The notes beneath the pieces were generated by a model, which made no database searches, was not told the origin of the DNA, and saw only the letters and a program-made list of their open reading frames with translations. 64,000 bases of DNA. Origin: an uncultured Candidatus Competibacteraceae bacterium. GTDB lineage: Bacteria > Pseudomonadota > Gammaproteobacteria > Competibacterales > Competibacteraceae. Position 1 is the stretch's first letter, and each line of letters begins with the position of its first letter. The DNA lies in assembly GCA_903879705.1 (NCBI GenBank), contig CAIRMO010000061.1, positions 1-64,000 on the forward strand. The letters run 5' to 3'. Shown piece after piece: positions 30,107 to 41,300 of the stretch. The translations under genes and the position numbers were made by a program.

Positions 30107-33103
30107 ATGGCGGATGTAACGGTCAAGCAGTTTGCAACGGTAGTGGGCATTCCGGAAAATCGGCTGTTGGAGCAGTTCACCGAAGCCGGGATCACGGTGG
30201 CTGGTGCGGACGCGACGATCACGGAAAAGCAGAAAGTGGATCTATTGGCGCACCTGCGCAAGAGTCATGGCAATCCGCCGACCCAAGGGACGGCCGAGCC
30301 TAGAAAAATCACGCTCAAGCGCAAAACTCATAGCGAAATCAAGATGACCGGCGCAACTGCCGGGCAGGTTAAGACCGTCAGCATCGAGGTGCGCAAAAAG
30401 CGGACCTATGTAAAGCGCGGGCCAGCCGAGGAAGAAACGCCGCGTCGCGTTGCACCTGAGGTTCAGGTGCCATTGCCCGCGCCTGCACTGACCGTAGCGG
30501 TCGATCAAGAACCACCGCCTCGGGCAGCGGTGGCTCCAGCCCATGTTGAACCGGAACCGGGTTTGAGTCCGGAAGCCGCCCAAGCAGAGGCCGCGCCTCA
30601 AGCCGGGCCAGGAGTTCAACCCCAACTCGCAGAAGAAGCGGGGGAAGCTGTTATCCAGGCTAAAGATAAAACCCCGTCTCAGCCCAGGGAGGAGACCCGA
30701 TCTCCGACCAGAACATCACCGGCTAGAACAGAAACGTATCGTCGAACCGGTGAGGAACCCCGGCGTCGGCCGACTGAAGAGCCGCCGCGTCCAGCCGGGG
30801 ATGAAACCCGCCGTCGCTCCCCGACTGATTCGCGTCGCCCACCGACTGATCGACCCTCTGATCGCCCGGCGACCAGTCGTCCGACCAGCGCTCGTCCCAC
30901 TGACAGTACCGGCCGACCGACCAGCGCTCGTCCCACCGACAGTACCAGTCGTCCGACCAGCGCTCGTCCCACTGACAGTACCGGCCGGCCGTCCGGCGCT
31001 CGTCCCACTGACAGTACCGGCCGCCGGCCAGCCTACGCTGGAAATACTGGCGCTGCGACGCCCCGCTCCGCCGCGACCGGCGCTCCGGCCCGAAGATCGC
31101 CAGGGGCAACTCCTGATGCTGCCCGGCCCAAGAAGCGCGCTGACGGCGGACCTGCCCGTGCCCCCGCAGCGCGAGGCGTGCCTGATGCCGCGGGGCAGCG
31201 TCGCAAAGACGCCCTGACTGAAGAACGGTTTCCCCGGCAAGGCCGCGGTGAAGGTGCCGAGGGCGGCGGTCGCCGTAAACCGAGAAAATCCAAAGGCGGC
31301 AAAGCAACCTTGCAATCACCGGCGCTGCGGCACGGCTTCGCCAAACCGACCGGGCCAATGGTGCGCGAAGTGGCGCTTCCGGAATCCATCAGCATTACCG
31401 ATCTCGCCCAGAAGATGTCCGTTAAGGCCCCAGAGGTCATCAAGGTCTTCTTCAAGATGGGCATGATGGTGACCATCAATCAGGTTATTGACCAGGACAC
31501 TGCCGCGCTGGCGGTGGAAGAACTCGGCCATACCTACAAACTGTTGAATGAAAACGCGCTGGAAGAGGCACTGGCGGTCGAGACCGGCGGCGAGGCGCTG
31601 CCCCGGCCCCCCGTGGTAACCATCATGGGTCACGTCGACCACGGCAAGACCTCGCTGCTCGACTATATCCGCCGCACCCGGGTTGCTGCCGGCGAGGCGG
31701 GCGGGATTACTCAGCATATTGGCGCTTATCACGTCAACACGCCCAAGGGGGTTATTACCTTCCTCGACACCCCTGGACATGCCGCATTTACCGCGATGCG
31801 GGCACGGGGCGCAAAGGCTACCGACGTGGTGGTGCTGGTGGTCGCGGCCGATGACGGGGTGATGCCGCAGACCATCGAAGCGATTCAGCATGCCCGCGCT
31901 GCCGGGGTGCCCTTAGTGGTCGCGGTGAACAAGATGGACAAGAGCAGCGCCGATACCGATCGGGTTAAAAGCGAGCTGTCTGCCCAAGGCGTCATTTCCG
32001 AAGAATGGGGCGGCGATGCCCTGTTCTCCTATGTGTCGGCCAAGTCCGGGCAGGGCATTGACGGCCTGCTGGATCAGATTCTGGTGCAGGCCGAGGTGCT
32101 GGAGCTGAAAGCGCCGGTCGATGGTTCGGCCAAGGGCGTGGTCATCGAATCGCGGCTGGACAAGGGCCGTGGCCCGATAGCGACGGTGCTGGTGCAAAGC
32201 GGCACCCTGCGTAAGGGCGACATGATCCTGACCGGGCTGGAATATGGCCGGGTGCGGGCGATGCTCAATGAAAGCGGCCAGGGCATCACCGAAGCTGGCC
32301 CGTCGATTCCGGTCGAGGTGCTAGGCCTGTCCGGGGCACCCAAAGCCGGCGATGACGTGATCGCCGTCACTGACGAACGCAAGGCCCGCGAAATCGCTTT
32401 GTTCCGACAGAGCAAGAGCCGCGAGAGTCAGGCTGTGACTAAGGTGTTCGGTCTCGACGAAATCAACAAGCAGTTCGAGGCTGGCCAGATCAACATTCTC
32501 AACGTGGTGATCAAGGCTGATGTGCAGGGTTCGGCGGAAGCGATTGTCGATGCCCTCAACCGGCTGTCCACCGCCGAAGTGCAGGTCAAGATCATTGCCA
32601 GCGGGGTCGGCGGTCTCAATGAATCGGACATCAATCTGGCTCGTAATGGCAAGGCCATCATCATCGGTTTCAATGTTCGCGCCGACAATGTTGCCAAGCG
32701 GCTAGCCGAAGAAGAAGGGCTGAAGCTGCATTATTACAGCGTCATCTATGAGTTGATCGACGACGTGCGGCGGGCGATGGTCGGGATGCTCAAGCCGGAA
32801 TTCAAGGAATCGATCATCGGCCTGGCCGAGGTGCGTCAGGTGTTCAGTTCGCCCAAGTTCGGGGTGGTGGCGGGCTGCATGGTGGTGGATGGCGTGGTGC
32901 GGCGTAACAATCCGATCCGGGTGCTGCGCAGTAACGTGGTGATTTTCCAGGGAGCGCTGGATTCACTGCGGCGGTTCAAGGACGACGTGAGCGAGGTGCG
33001 GGCCGGCATGGACTGCGGGATGGGCGTGAAGAACTATAACGACATCCACGAAGGCGACCATATCGAAGTGTTCGAGCGGGTCCAGGTCGAGCGGACCCTG
33101 TAG
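30107..33103 (+). CDS. infB: Translation initiation factor IF-2
   Basis: 998 residues from ATG 30107, longer than the 890 of E. coli. This GTPase brings initiator tRNA to the 30S subunit. An N-terminal IF2N domain ([20 protein letters not shown]) is followed by a long Pro/Arg/Thr/Ala linker (about 100-420), a second IF2N-like piece ([20 protein letters not shown]) and the G domain with G1 GHVDHGKT at 508-515 and later NKMDKS and DTPGH. Domains II-IV close the protein. The linker contains four perfect-frame 12-residue repeats. Confidence 0.98.
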   Translation: MADVTVKQFATVVGIPENRLLEQFTEAGITVAGADATITEKQKVDLLAHLRKSHGNPPTQGTAEPRKITLKRKTHSEIKMTGATAGQVKTVSIEVRKKRTYVKRGPAEEETPRRVAPEVQVPLPAPALTVAVDQEPPPRAAVAPAHVEPEPGLSPEAAQAEAAPQAGPGVQPQLAEEAGEAVIQAKDKTPSQPREETRSPTRTSPARTETYRRTGEEPRRRPTEEPPRPAGDETRRRSPTDSRRPPTDRPSDRPATSRPTSARPTDSTGRPTSARPTDSTSRPTSARPTDSTGRPSGARPTDSTGRRPAYAGNTGAATPRSAATGAPARRSPGATPDAARPKKRADGGPARAPAARGVPDAAGQRRKDALTEERFPRQGRGEGAEGGGRRKPRKSKGGKATLQSPALRHGFAKPTGPMVREVALPESISITDLAQKMSVKAPEVIKVFFKMGMMVTINQVIDQDTAALAVEELGHTYKLLNENALEEALAVETGGEALPRPPVVTIMGHVDHGKTSLLDYIRRTRVAAGEAGGITQHIGAYHVNTPKGVITFLDTPGHAAFTAMRARGAKATDVVVLVVAADDGVMPQTIEAIQHARAAGVPLVVAVNKMDKSSADTDRVKSELSAQGVISEEWGGDALFSYVSAKSGQGIDGLLDQILVQAEVLELKAPVDGSAKGVVIESRLDKGRGPIATVLVQSGTLRKGDMILTGLEYGRVRAMLNESGQGITEAGPSIPVEVLGLSGAPKAGDDVIAVTDERKAREIALFRQSKSRESQAVTKVFGLDEINKQFEAGQINILNVVIKADVQGSAEAIVDALNRLSTAEVQVKIIASGVGGLNESDINLARNGKAIIIGFNVRADNVAKRLAEEEGLKLHYYSVIYELIDDVRRAMVGMLKPEFKESIIGLAEVRQVFSSPKFGVVAGCMVVDGVVRRNNPIRVLRSNVVIFQGALDSLRRFKDDVSEVRAGMDCGMGVKNYNDIHEGDHIEVFERVQVERTL
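30878..31021 (+). repeat. Four 36-bp tandem repeats in the IF-2 linker
   Basis: Consecutive 36-bp units each encode [12 protein letters not shown] or a one-to-two-residue variant (the fourth starts RPSGARP). They are back to back with no spacers and stay in the infB frame, so they vary protein length rather than form a CRISPR. Confidence 0.9.
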
Positions 33104-33127
33104 CCGCGCCGGAGCGAAGCAATCCCC

Positions 33128-33535
33128 ATGATGAAGGTTACCCCGCGTACCCGCCGGATCGGTGAACAGATTCGCCGCGATCTGGCGGAGTTAATCCGCG
33201 ATGAACTCCGCGATCCGCGCCTGACGCTGATTTGCATGACCAGCGTCGAGGTCAGCCGCGATCTGGCTTATGCCCGGATTTACGTCACCCTGCTCGGTGA
33301 TCCGGCCGACCGGGCCGACCGGGTGGCTGACCTGAACCGGGCTGCGCCGCTGCTGCGCCGGGAACTGGGTCGGCGGTTGCACCTTCACACCATTCCCAAA
33401 CTGGAGTTCCGCTACGACGACGTGGTGGAGCATGGGGCGCAACTGTCGGCGCTGATTGATGCCGCGGTGGCTGCTGACGTGGATCGCCATCACGATGATC
33501 CAGTGGAATCAACCGGTACCGGAGAACCCGCATGA
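33128..33535 (+). CDS. rbfA: Ribosome-binding factor A
   Basis: 135 residues. A KH-fold protein needed for late 30S assembly and cold adaptation. MMKVTPRTRRIGEQIRRDLAEL, ELRDPRL..ICMTSVEVSRDL and the IPKLEFRYD region are canonical. Two Met codons (33128, 33131) could start. It overlaps truB by ATGA. Confidence 0.95.
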   Translation: MMKVTPRTRRIGEQIRRDLAELIRDELRDPRLTLICMTSVEVSRDLAYARIYVTLLGDPADRADRVADLNRAAPLLRRELGRRLHLHTIPKLEFRYDDVVEHGAQLSALIDAAVAADVDRHHDDPVESTGTGEPA

Positions 33536-34440
33536 CCCGCAACCCCCGCCGTCCAGTCAATGGCTTCCTGTTGCTGGACAAGCCCGTCGGCTGGACCTCC
33601 AATGCCGCATTGCAAGCGGTTAAGCGGCTGTATCAAGCCGCCAAGGCCGGCCACACCGGCAGCCTTGACCCACTGGCTAGCGGGTTATTACCGCTCTGCC
33701 TGGGCGAGGCGACCAAATTGTCCGGGTTCCTGCTGAACGCGGATAAAAGCTACCGGTTCACCTGCCGGCTGGGAGTGACTACCGCGACCGGCGATGCCGA
33801 AGGCGTAGTGATCGCTACCCGGCCAGTAAATCTGCCCAGCCATGAAGCGGTAGAAGCTGCGCTGCACCGCTTTACCGGCCGCATTCGGCAAATCCCGCCG
33901 ATGTATTCTGCCCTGAAGCGCCAGGGTCAACCGCTGTATAAGCTGGCGCGAAAAGGGATTGAAGTGGAGCGCGAGCCGCGTGAAGTCACGATTCGCCACC
34001 TGCGGCTGGTGCGGCTGGAAGGCGAGGAACTGGAGTGTGAGATGCGCTGTTCCAAGGGCACTTATGTCCGGGCGCTGGCTGCTGATTTGGGCGAGGCCCT
34101 GGGTTGCGGGGCGCACATTGCGGCGTTGCGACGCACCGGGGTGGAGCCGTATGACGCAGCGCAAATGGTGACTCAGGAAACGCTGGTTGAACGGGCGGAA
34201 CTGGGTTTTGCGGCGCTGGATGAATTGCTGCTGCCGCTAGACAGCGCCGTCGCCCAATGGCCGGCAGTGCGGGTGCTGGCCGACAGCGCCTTCTATCTGC
34301 GCCAGGGTCAGCCGGTGCTGGTTCCCCGCGCCCCGACCCAGGGCTGGGTGCGTCTTTACCTGGGCGAACACGAGTTTCTCGGCCTCGGCGAAGTCAGCGA
34401 CGATGGCCGAATCGCTCCACGCCGGCTGTTGGCTTGTTGA
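33532..34440 (+). CDS. truB: tRNA pseudouridine-55 synthase
   Basis: 302 residues. It makes pseudouridine 55 in the T-loop of tRNAs. Catalytic Asp46 lies in GHTGSLDPLASG. NGFLLLDKPVGWTS and KGTYVRALAADLG are conserved TruB blocks, and the C-terminal PUA-like region is present. Overlaps rbfA by ATGA. Confidence 0.97.
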   Translation: MTRNPRRPVNGFLLLDKPVGWTSNAALQAVKRLYQAAKAGHTGSLDPLASGLLPLCLGEATKLSGFLLNADKSYRFTCRLGVTTATGDAEGVVIATRPVNLPSHEAVEAALHRFTGRIRQIPPMYSALKRQGQPLYKLARKGIEVEREPREVTIRHLRLVRLEGEELECEMRCSKGTYVRALAADLGEALGCGAHIAALRRTGVEPYDAAQMVTQETLVERAELGFAALDELLLPLDSAVAQWPAVRVLADSAFYLRQGQPVLVPRAPTQGWVRLYLGEHEFLGLGEVSDDGRIAPRRLLAC

Positions 34441-34524
34441 ATGTTCCCAGCGGGATTAACATTCCTGACCCGGCAAAATGAACCCGTGAATGACTCATTT
34501 GGAATCTGATTGGAGTTTGATTCA

Positions 34525-34794
34525 ATGCCCCTGAATACTGAGCAAAAAACCCAAATTATGCAGAATTTTCAGCGTGCGTCCGCTGATACCGGTTCGCCGG
34601 AAGTGCAAGTCGCGCTACTGACTAACCGGATCAATGGGTTGCAACCCCATTTCGGCGTCCATAAAAAGGACCACCATTCCCGGCGCGGGCTGTTAAAAAT
34701 GGTGAATGAGCGCCGCAAGTTGCTGGATTACCTGAAGCGGAAGAATTTATCGGGCTACCAAAGCCTGATTAGCCGCCTCGGCCTGCGCCGGTAA
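34525..34794 (+). CDS. rpsO: 30S ribosomal protein S15
   Basis: 89 residues, standard length. ATG 34525 has GGAG 9 nt upstream; the in-frame TTG five codons earlier is not needed. [18 protein letters not shown] and [11 protein letters not shown] are diagnostic of S15, which binds 16S rRNA and often represses its own translation. Confidence 0.98.
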   Translation: MPLNTEQKTQIMQNFQRASADTGSPEVQVALLTNRINGLQPHFGVHKKDHHSRRGLLKMVNERRKLLDYLKRKNLSGYQSLISRLGLRR

Positions 34795-34831
34795 GACTTT
34801 CCATCGATCTTTTGCTGCACAGGACGCTTTC

Positions 34832-36907
34832 GTGACGCCTATTAAAAAGACCTTTCAGTACGGCCAGTACCCCGTGACCCTGGAGACTGGCGAAATCGCT
34901 CGCCAAGCCAGTGGGGCCGTTATTGTAAATATGGCCGACACCGTGGTGCTGGTGACGATGGTCGCCGCCCGCGAAGACGAAGGCCGCGATTTTCTGCCCA
35001 TGCGGGTGGACTATCAGGAACGTACTTACGCGGCAGGCCGGATTCCCGGTGGCTTTTTCCGCCGCGAGGGCCGGCCGTCCGAGAGTGAAACCCTGACTTC
35101 CCGGCTGATCGACCGGCCGTTGCGTCCGCTGTTTCCCGACGGCTTCACCAACGAAGTCCAGATTATTGCCACGGTGATGTCGCTGAATCCGCAGGTGGAT
35201 GCGGAAATCCCGGCATTGCTGGGCGCTTCGGCAGCGGTGGCGATGTCCGGCGTCCCATTCAACGGTCCTATCGGCGCAGCCCGGATCGGCTACTGTAATG
35301 GTCAATATCTCCTCAATCCGACCCGCCGCGAGTTGAAAACCTCGCAACTGGATTTGGTGGTGGCTGGGACCGCGCATGCGGTGCTGATGGTGGAATCCGA
35401 AGCGGATGGCCTGTCCGAAGCGGTGATGCTGGGCGCGGTGATGTTCGGCCATGAACAGATGCAAGTCGCCATTCAGGCCATTCGCGAACTGGTGGTGGAA
35501 GCCGGGGTGCAGCGCTGGGACTGGCAAGCGCCGGCTGCCGACGCCGCCTTAAACCATGCGGTGCGTGTCGCCGCCGAGGCGGATCTGACCGAGGCGTACC
35601 AAATCGTCGATAAGCTGGCCCGGCAACACCGGGTGCGCGAAATCCGGGTGCAAACCGTCGCGCATGTGACTGCGCAGACCCCGGAGCGCTGGACGACGCT
35701 GGTGATTGAAACCGCTTTTGCTGCGCTGGAAAGCGAAATCGTCCGGGGGCGGGTGCTGGCCGGTCAGCCGCGCATTGATGGGCGCGATACCCGCACCGTG
35801 CGCCCGATCACGGTGCGCACCGGCGTGTTGCCGCGCACCCACGGCTCGGCGCTGTTCACTCGCGGTGAGACTCAGGCGCTGGTGGTGACAACGCTCGGCA
35901 CTGCCCGTGATGCCCAGATCGTCGACGCTATTGAAGGCGAATACCGCCAGCCGTTCCTGCTGCATTACAACTTTCCGCCCTATTCGGTGGGCGAGATCGG
36001 CCAGGTCGGCAGTCCCAAGCGCCGCGAAATCGGCCATGGCCGGCTGGCCAAACGCGGGGTGCAGGCGATCATGCCCATCCCCGACGAATTCCCTTACACG
36101 GTGCGGCTGGTGTCGGAAATCACCGAATCCAACGGCTCCAGTTCGATGGCGACGGTGTGCGGAGCTAGTCTGGCATTGATGGACGCCGGAGTGCCGATTA
36201 AAGCGCCGGTGGCCGGGATTGCGATGGGACTGATCAAGGAAGGCGAGCGGTTTGCGGTGCTGACCGACATCATCGGCGACGAAGATCATCTAGGCGATAT
36301 GGATTTCAAGGTGGCCGGCACCGCCACTGGCATCACCGCGTTGCAAATGGACATCAAGATCGATGGGATTACCCGCGAGATCATGGAGCAGGCGCTGGCT
36401 CAGGCGCGGGAAGGGCGGCTGCACATTCTCGGCAAGATGAGCGAGGCAATCACTCAGCCGCGGGCGGAACTGTCTGAATTTGCGCCGCGTTATACCATCA
36501 TGCGGATCAACCCGGAGAAAATCCGCGACGTGATCGGCAAGGGCGGCGTCACTATCCGTTCGATCACCGAGGAAACCGGGGCCACCATCGACATTACCGA
36601 TGATGGCGTGATCAAGATTGCCTCAGTAGACAAGCGGGCTGGCGATGAGGCCCGCCGCCGGATTGAGCAACTGACCTCCGATGTCGAATCCGGGCAGATC
36701 TATGAGGGCAAAGTGGTGCGGCTCATGGATTTCGGCGCGTTCGTGGCGATTATGCCGGGCCGCGATGGGATGGTGCATATCTCGCAGATTTCCGAGGAGC
36801 GTGTGGAGGCCGTCGGCGACAAGCTGAATGTGGGCGATGTGGTCAGAGTGCGGGTGATGGAAGTGGACAAGCAGGGCCGTATCCGCCTGACCATGAAGGG
36901 TCTCTGA
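34832..36907 (+). CDS. pnp: Polyribonucleotide nucleotidyltransferase (PNPase)
   Basis: 691 residues from GTG 34832 with AGGA 8 nt upstream. This phosphorolytic 3'-5' exoribonuclease is part of the degradosome. Two RNase PH domains ([17 protein letters not shown], later [21 protein letters not shown]), then KH ([16 protein letters not shown]) and S1 ([14 protein letters not shown]) RNA-binding domains. The order after rpsO is the classical one. Confidence 0.98.
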   Translation: MTPIKKTFQYGQYPVTLETGEIARQASGAVIVNMADTVVLVTMVAAREDEGRDFLPMRVDYQERTYAAGRIPGGFFRREGRPSESETLTSRLIDRPLRPLFPDGFTNEVQIIATVMSLNPQVDAEIPALLGASAAVAMSGVPFNGPIGAARIGYCNGQYLLNPTRRELKTSQLDLVVAGTAHAVLMVESEADGLSEAVMLGAVMFGHEQMQVAIQAIRELVVEAGVQRWDWQAPAADAALNHAVRVAAEADLTEAYQIVDKLARQHRVREIRVQTVAHVTAQTPERWTTLVIETAFAALESEIVRGRVLAGQPRIDGRDTRTVRPITVRTGVLPRTHGSALFTRGETQALVVTTLGTARDAQIVDAIEGEYRQPFLLHYNFPPYSVGEIGQVGSPKRREIGHGRLAKRGVQAIMPIPDEFPYTVRLVSEITESNGSSSMATVCGASLALMDAGVPIKAPVAGIAMGLIKEGERFAVLTDIIGDEDHLGDMDFKVAGTATGITALQMDIKIDGITREIMEQALAQAREGRLHILGKMSEAITQPRAELSEFAPRYTIMRINPEKIRDVIGKGGVTIRSITEETGATIDITDDGVIKIASVDKRAGDEARRRIEQLTSDVESGQIYEGKVVRLMDFGAFVAIMPGRDGMVHISQISEERVEAVGDKLNVGDVVRVRVMEVDKQGRIRLTMKGL

Positions 36908-36930
36908 ACGCTGAAAGCGGCCATGCCGGT

Positions 36931-36960
36931 TTGCCTTGGCGTTGTCGCTTCGCGTATAGT
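36931..36960 (+). promoter_or_regulatory. tRNA-Ser promoter
   Basis: -35 TTGCCT (36931-36936), 18-bp spacer, -10 TATAGT (36955-36960), with the tRNA starting 35 bp later. It lies in the 88-bp gap after pnp. Confidence 0.65.
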
Positions 36961-36995
36961 TTCCAGTCTTGCCGCCAAGGACCGGGCGGTGTTTC

Positions 36996-37085
36996 GGAGA
37001 GGTGGCCGAGCGGTCGAAGGCGCAGCACTGGAAATGCTGTTTAGGGGTAACTCTAACGAGGGTTCGAATCCCTCTCTCTCCGCCA
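36996..37085 (+). tRNA. tRNA-Ser (GGA)
   Basis: 90 nt with encoded CCA. Acceptor GGAGAGG; anticodon loop CTGGAAA gives GGA; a long variable arm (TTTAGGGGTAACTCTAAC region) is typical of serine tRNA. The T-loop GGTTCGAATCC is canonical. Reads serine UCC/UCU codons. Confidence 0.97.
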
Positions 37086-37122
37086 AATTATAATCCATTG
37101 CAATTTATAGCGAAGTTTACAG

Positions 37123-37143
37123 CCCGCCACGCGCGGGTTTTTT
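37123..37143 (+). terminator. Terminator after tRNA-Ser
   Basis: CCCGC (37123-37127), loop CACGC, GCGGG (37133-37137), then six T. Confidence 0.8.
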
Positions 37144-37237
37144 AATGCTCCGATCATTTCAATAGCCCTTTTATAGCGTTTACCGATAGATTTTGTCTTT
37201 ATTCGTCATTCCCGCGAAAGTGGGTATTGTCCGCATC

Positions 37238-37378
37238 ATGGTTCATATCACAGGAAAATTTGGAGGGGACAAGACCTTGGCGATGGTGGCTCGTTACAGC
37301 CACCCGTCGGGAAAGCATATCGCCAGTGCCATGAACCGGCTCTCCGAACGGGTTACGCAGGAATTACGCAGGGCATAA
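37238..37378 (+). pseudogene. C-terminal remnant of a tyrosine-type integrase
   Basis: The frame reads KTLAMVARYSHPSGKHIASA, the classical end of the integrase catalytic domain, with RYSH carrying the nucleophilic tyrosine. The upstream catalytic Arg/His boxes are missing and a dispersed hairpin-type repeat (about 37203-37230) replaces them. It sits between tRNA-Ser and tRNA-Thr, typical integration targets, so it looks like the scar of a lost element. Confidence 0.6.
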
Positions 37379-37407
37379 AAAAAGCCTTGCCGGAATTCCG
37401 CCAAGGC
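37377..37407 (-). terminator. tRNA-Thr terminator
   Basis: GCCTTG (37384-37389) and CAAGGC (37402-37407) form the stem. On the minus strand seven T (complement of 37377-37383) follow. It sits just after tRNA-Thr. Confidence 0.85.
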
Positions 37408-37418
37408 ATTGATTATTC

Positions 37419-37494
37419 TGGTGCCGGAAACAGGAATCGAACCTGCGACCTACTAATTACGAATCAGTTGCTCTACCGACTGAGCTATTCCGGC
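37419..37494 (-). tRNA. tRNA-Thr (CGT)
   Basis: 76 nt with encoded CCA, read on the minus strand. Anticodon loop TTCGTAA gives CGT, within stem ACTGA/TTAGT. D-arm GCTCAGTCGGTAGAGC and T-arm GGTTCGATTCC are canonical. Closest in kind to E. coli thrW. A cloverleaf with acceptor GCCGGAA/TTCCGGC. Confidence 0.97.
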
Positions 37495-37515
37495 CTGTTG
37501 CCAACAAGGGCGTTC

Positions 37516-37544
37516 ACTATAGCCAACTTGAATCCGGTCCACAA
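37516..37544 (-). promoter_or_regulatory. tRNA-Thr promoter
   Basis: On the minus strand: -35 TTGTGG (complement of 37539-37544), 17-bp spacer, -10 TATAGT (complement of 37516-37521). Start site near 37510. Confidence 0.65.
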
Positions 37545-37577
37545 GGTTCCCGGATGGCCGCGAGCGCCATCGACTGT

Positions 37578-38309
37578 TTAGCCATCCTTGATGAACTGGC
37601 GAATGGCCGAAAGATGACGGCGGCTGACTTCCAACTGGTCGGGAATGTCATCAAACACCAGGCTTACCCTGCCATCAGCCGCTTTCTCCAAACCGGCGAC
37701 GTGTACCACCATTGCCAGCGCATTGCGATGAACTCGCACCACCCGGGAACCGAGATCCTGTTCCAGCATTTTCAATGATTCTTCGATCAGCGCCTCGCCG
37801 TGGCGGTGCCGAACGGTGACGTACTTCAGATCGGCCTGAAAATAGAACACATCCACGAAGGGGATCAGCTCCAGCCGCACCCCCAGCCGCGCCCGGATAT
37901 GGGTATGGCTGGTCGCTGTCGGCTCGGCCGCCAGGTTCGCCAACTGGGCCCGGTTGATCCGGCTGGCGGTGGCGAGCGCCTGCTCCAGCCGTTCCCGGCG
38001 GACCGGCTTGAGCAGATAGGCGACTGCCTGCGCCTCAAAGGCTTCCAGCGCATATTGGTGGTAAGCCGTGGTGAAAATGATCGCGGGAGGGCGAGCCAGA
38101 TCCGCCAGTTGCTGCGCAATCTCCAGCCCGCTTAGCCCAGGCATCTGAATATCCAGCAACACAATATCGGGATTCAAGCTGCTCGCCAGCCGCAAGGCCT
38201 CAGCGCCATTGCCGGCCTCACCACAGGGTTCATGATCCGGCAGCCGATTGAGCAAATCCCGCAACCGGTCACGGGCTGGCGGTTCATCATCGACGATCAG
38301 CACGTTCAT
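37578..38309 (-). CDS. algR: LytTR-type response regulator (AlgR family)
   Basis: 243 residues. Receiver domain 1-120 with Asp7/Asp8, phospho-acceptor Asp53 (IVLLDIQMPGLSG) and LLKP lysine near 103. The C-terminal LytTR DNA-binding domain spans about 138-243 (LIPFVDVFYFQADLKYVTV, HRNALAMV, SRRHLSAIRQFI). AlgR-type regulators control envelope polysaccharide and motility genes. No cognate kinase is adjacent. The symbol indicates family resemblance. It is 13 nt downstream of glgB on the same strand. Confidence 0.88.
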   Translation of the reverse strand: MNVLIVDDEPPARDRLRDLLNRLPDHEPCGEAGNGAEALRLASSLNPDIVLLDIQMPGLSGLEIAQQLADLARPPAIIFTTAYHQYALEAFEAQAVAYLLKPVRRERLEQALATASRINRAQLANLAAEPTATSHTHIRARLGVRLELIPFVDVFYFQADLKYVTVRHRHGEALIEESLKMLEQDLGSRVVRVHRNALAMVVHVAGLEKAADGRVSLVFDDIPDQLEVSRRHLSAIRQFIKDG

Positions 38310-38322
38310 CGCCGCTGTCGGC

Positions 38323-41300
38323 TTAACCGGGCTGCAACGGGGCCGGTTTCAGCGCTACCGCGCCAAACGGCGGCAAATCCAGCACGATGGAGAAGGCAAA
38401 GCCGTGGCTGGAAAACTCCTCGGCGCGAATCGTGCCCCCCGGCAAGGTCATCCCGGAGCCACCATAGTCGCGGGCGTCGCTGTTCAATAATTCCCGATAG
38501 GCCACCGGATAGGGGACGCCGATCCGGTAATTCAGATGCGGTTGGTCAGAGAAATTCAGCACCCACAGGATCGCATCGCGGGGATCGCGGGCCTTGCGCT
38601 GAAACGCCAGCACATTGGTTTCTGCACCATTGGGGTCCACCCAGTCAAAACCCGCGCCGTGAAAGTCCATCTGGTGCAGAGCCGGTTCCCGCGCATACAG
38701 CCGGTTCAGCGCGGCCAGAAACCGCTGCAAACCCTGATGCCCCGGCTGCCGCGCCAATGCCCACTCCAGCCCGGTGTCGTGGTTCCACTCCCCGGCCTGG
38801 CCGAATTCACAGCCCATGAACAGGAGTTTTTTACCCGGATGGGCGTACATGTAGGCGTACAACACCCGCAGATTGGCGAGCTGTTCCTTTTCCGTACCCG
38901 GCATTTTGCCCAGCAGCGACTTTTTCAGATGCACCACTTCGTCATGCGACAGCGACAGGATGAAGTTCTCGCCGAAGGCGTAGGAGACGCTGAAGATCAG
39001 CTTGTCGTGGTGGTAGCGGCGATGCACCGGCGGTTTCTCCATGTAAAACAGCACGTCGTGCATCCAGCCCATGTTCCACTTGAAACCGAAACCCAGTCCG
39101 CCGGCGTCGGTCGGGCGCGACACGTTCGGCCAGGCGGTCGATTCCTCGGCGATCATCAGGACTCCGGGGAAACGGGCATGAACCACCGCGTTGGTGTGCT
39201 TGATGAACTCAATCGCCTCCAGATTCTCGTTGCCGCCGTATTGATTCGGAATCCAGTCCTTCTTGGAATAATCCAGATACAGCATCGACGCCACCGCATC
39301 GACCCGCAGCCCGTCGAAATGGAAAGTATCCAGCCAGTACAGGGCGTTGGCGATCAGGAAATTTTCGACCTCGTGGCGGCCATAGTTGAAGATCAGCGTA
39401 CCCCAGTCGGGATGTTCGCCTTGACGCGGGTCGGCATGTTCATAAACACAAGTGCCGTCGAACCAGGCCATCGCGTGGGCATCCTTGGGAAAATGCGCCG
39501 GCACCCAGTCCAGAATGACGCCGATACCGTTCTGGTGGCAGCGGTCAATCAGCTCCATCAGGTCTTCCGGGCGACCGTAGCGGGCCGTCGGGGCGTAGAA
39601 ATTGGAAATCTGGTAGCCCCACGACGGCCCGTAGGGATGCTCGGCCAGCGGCAAAAACTCGATGTGGGTAAAGCCCATCTCCCGCACATAGGGAATGAGC
39701 TGATCGGCCAGTTCCCGGTAGGACAGGAACTCGCCATCCGGCCTGCGCCGCCACGATCCGGCATGTACCTCGTAAATCGACACTGCACGGCCCCAGGCAT
39801 TGGTTCGCGCCCGTTGCTGCATCCAGTCGCCGTCGTGCCAGACATGCTTGCCGGCCCGGTCGTAGACCACGCTGGCGGTGCCGGGCGGCACTTCGGTATA
39901 AAAAGCGACCGGATCGATTTTCAAAAAGATATTGCCGTTACGGGCCAGGATTTCAAACTTGTACAGCTCGCCTTCATTCAGATCGGGAAGAAACAGTTCC
40001 CAAATCCCGGAGCCAGGCCGCAGCCGCATCGGATGACGGCGGCCATCCCAGTGGTTAAACGTCCCGACCACGCTGACCCGCTGGGCATTCGGTGCCCACA
40101 CCGCAAAGTTGATCCCGTGCAAGCCGTCGGTCTGGCAGGGATGAGCGCCGAGGTTCTCGTAAATCTGGTAATGATTGCCCTCGGCAAACAGGTGGCAATC
40201 CTGATCGCTGAGGATCGAAAAGCGCAGCGCGTAGGGATCGACAAAGGTGTGGTTGTGGCCGTGTTCAGTGGCGTTGATCCGGTAACGCAAGGTATTCGGA
40301 TCAGCAGCGACAATGGCCTCGAACAGCCCGGCGTGGGTCGGTTGCAGCGGATAGAGCAAGTACGGGCGGTCATCGCGGACCAGCACCGGATTTTCGGCCC
40401 CCGGCAACAGGGCGCGAACCACACTCAACCCCGGTTCAGTCAGCGGATGCGGCCCCAGTAAAGTATGTGGATGGACATGCCGACCTTCAATCAGCGCCAT
40501 GCTATCGGTCGGACTGAGCAGCGGCGTCGTTGCTTCGTCGCGCAGCAGGAAGCGTAATCCCGCCGCCAGTGGTTCCCGTTCCAACCGGGCGGCATAAGTC
40601 CGAACATCAGTCCGCAACGCATCAACGTGATAAATCTGCTGCCAGAACCGGGCGTTGGCCGTCAAAAAATTTCGCACTTCGGGCCGGTTCAAGTCGAAAG
40701 CCAGCAACCCCGGCTGTTCAGGCACGTCGGCGTCATAAATCCGGGTGCCGTCAAACCAGCTCAATTCCTGACCTTCACGGGGAATAAGCGGCGGAATCCA
40801 GGCGAAAATCACCCCGATGTGGTGCTGGTGGCAGGCATCGATGAACGCCATCAACTCCTGCGGCTGGCCGTAGCGTGGATTGGGCGCAAAGTAGCTGGCG
40901 ACCGTTTCGTCCGGCGCCCAGAACGACACTTCAACATGAGTGGATTTCTGCTCCAGCAGTGTCGGTAATACCCGCTCTTGCCACTGACCATAACCGCAGG
41001 TCGCGTTGAGCGTAACCTGGTGAATGGCAACCGGCAGGTCCCAGCCCGGTTGTTCCAGCGCCCGCGCTTGCCAGGCGGCATCGCCCCAAGCGTGGCTGTG
41101 GACCAGATCGCAGGTGAACGCGGCGGTTTTGGGATAAACCTCAGTCTGCAACGCTAGCGGATCGGTCTTGAGAAACACCGCGCCTTCGCCATTGCGGATT
41201 TCGTATTTGTACAGTTCGCCCAGGCCGAGACCGGGGATAAAAATCTCCCAGACCCCGGACTCATGCCGCTCCAGCGGATGGCGACGGCCATCCCACTGGT

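Noticed and set aside
30878-31021. CRISPR-like regularly repeated units
   Set aside because: Units are contiguous, without spacers, and keep the infB reading frame.
38536-40461. 641-codon open frame on the plus strand opposite glgB
   Set aside because: It is antisense to a clearly conserved enzyme, has no motif or ribosome-binding site, and owes its length to GC-rich third positions.
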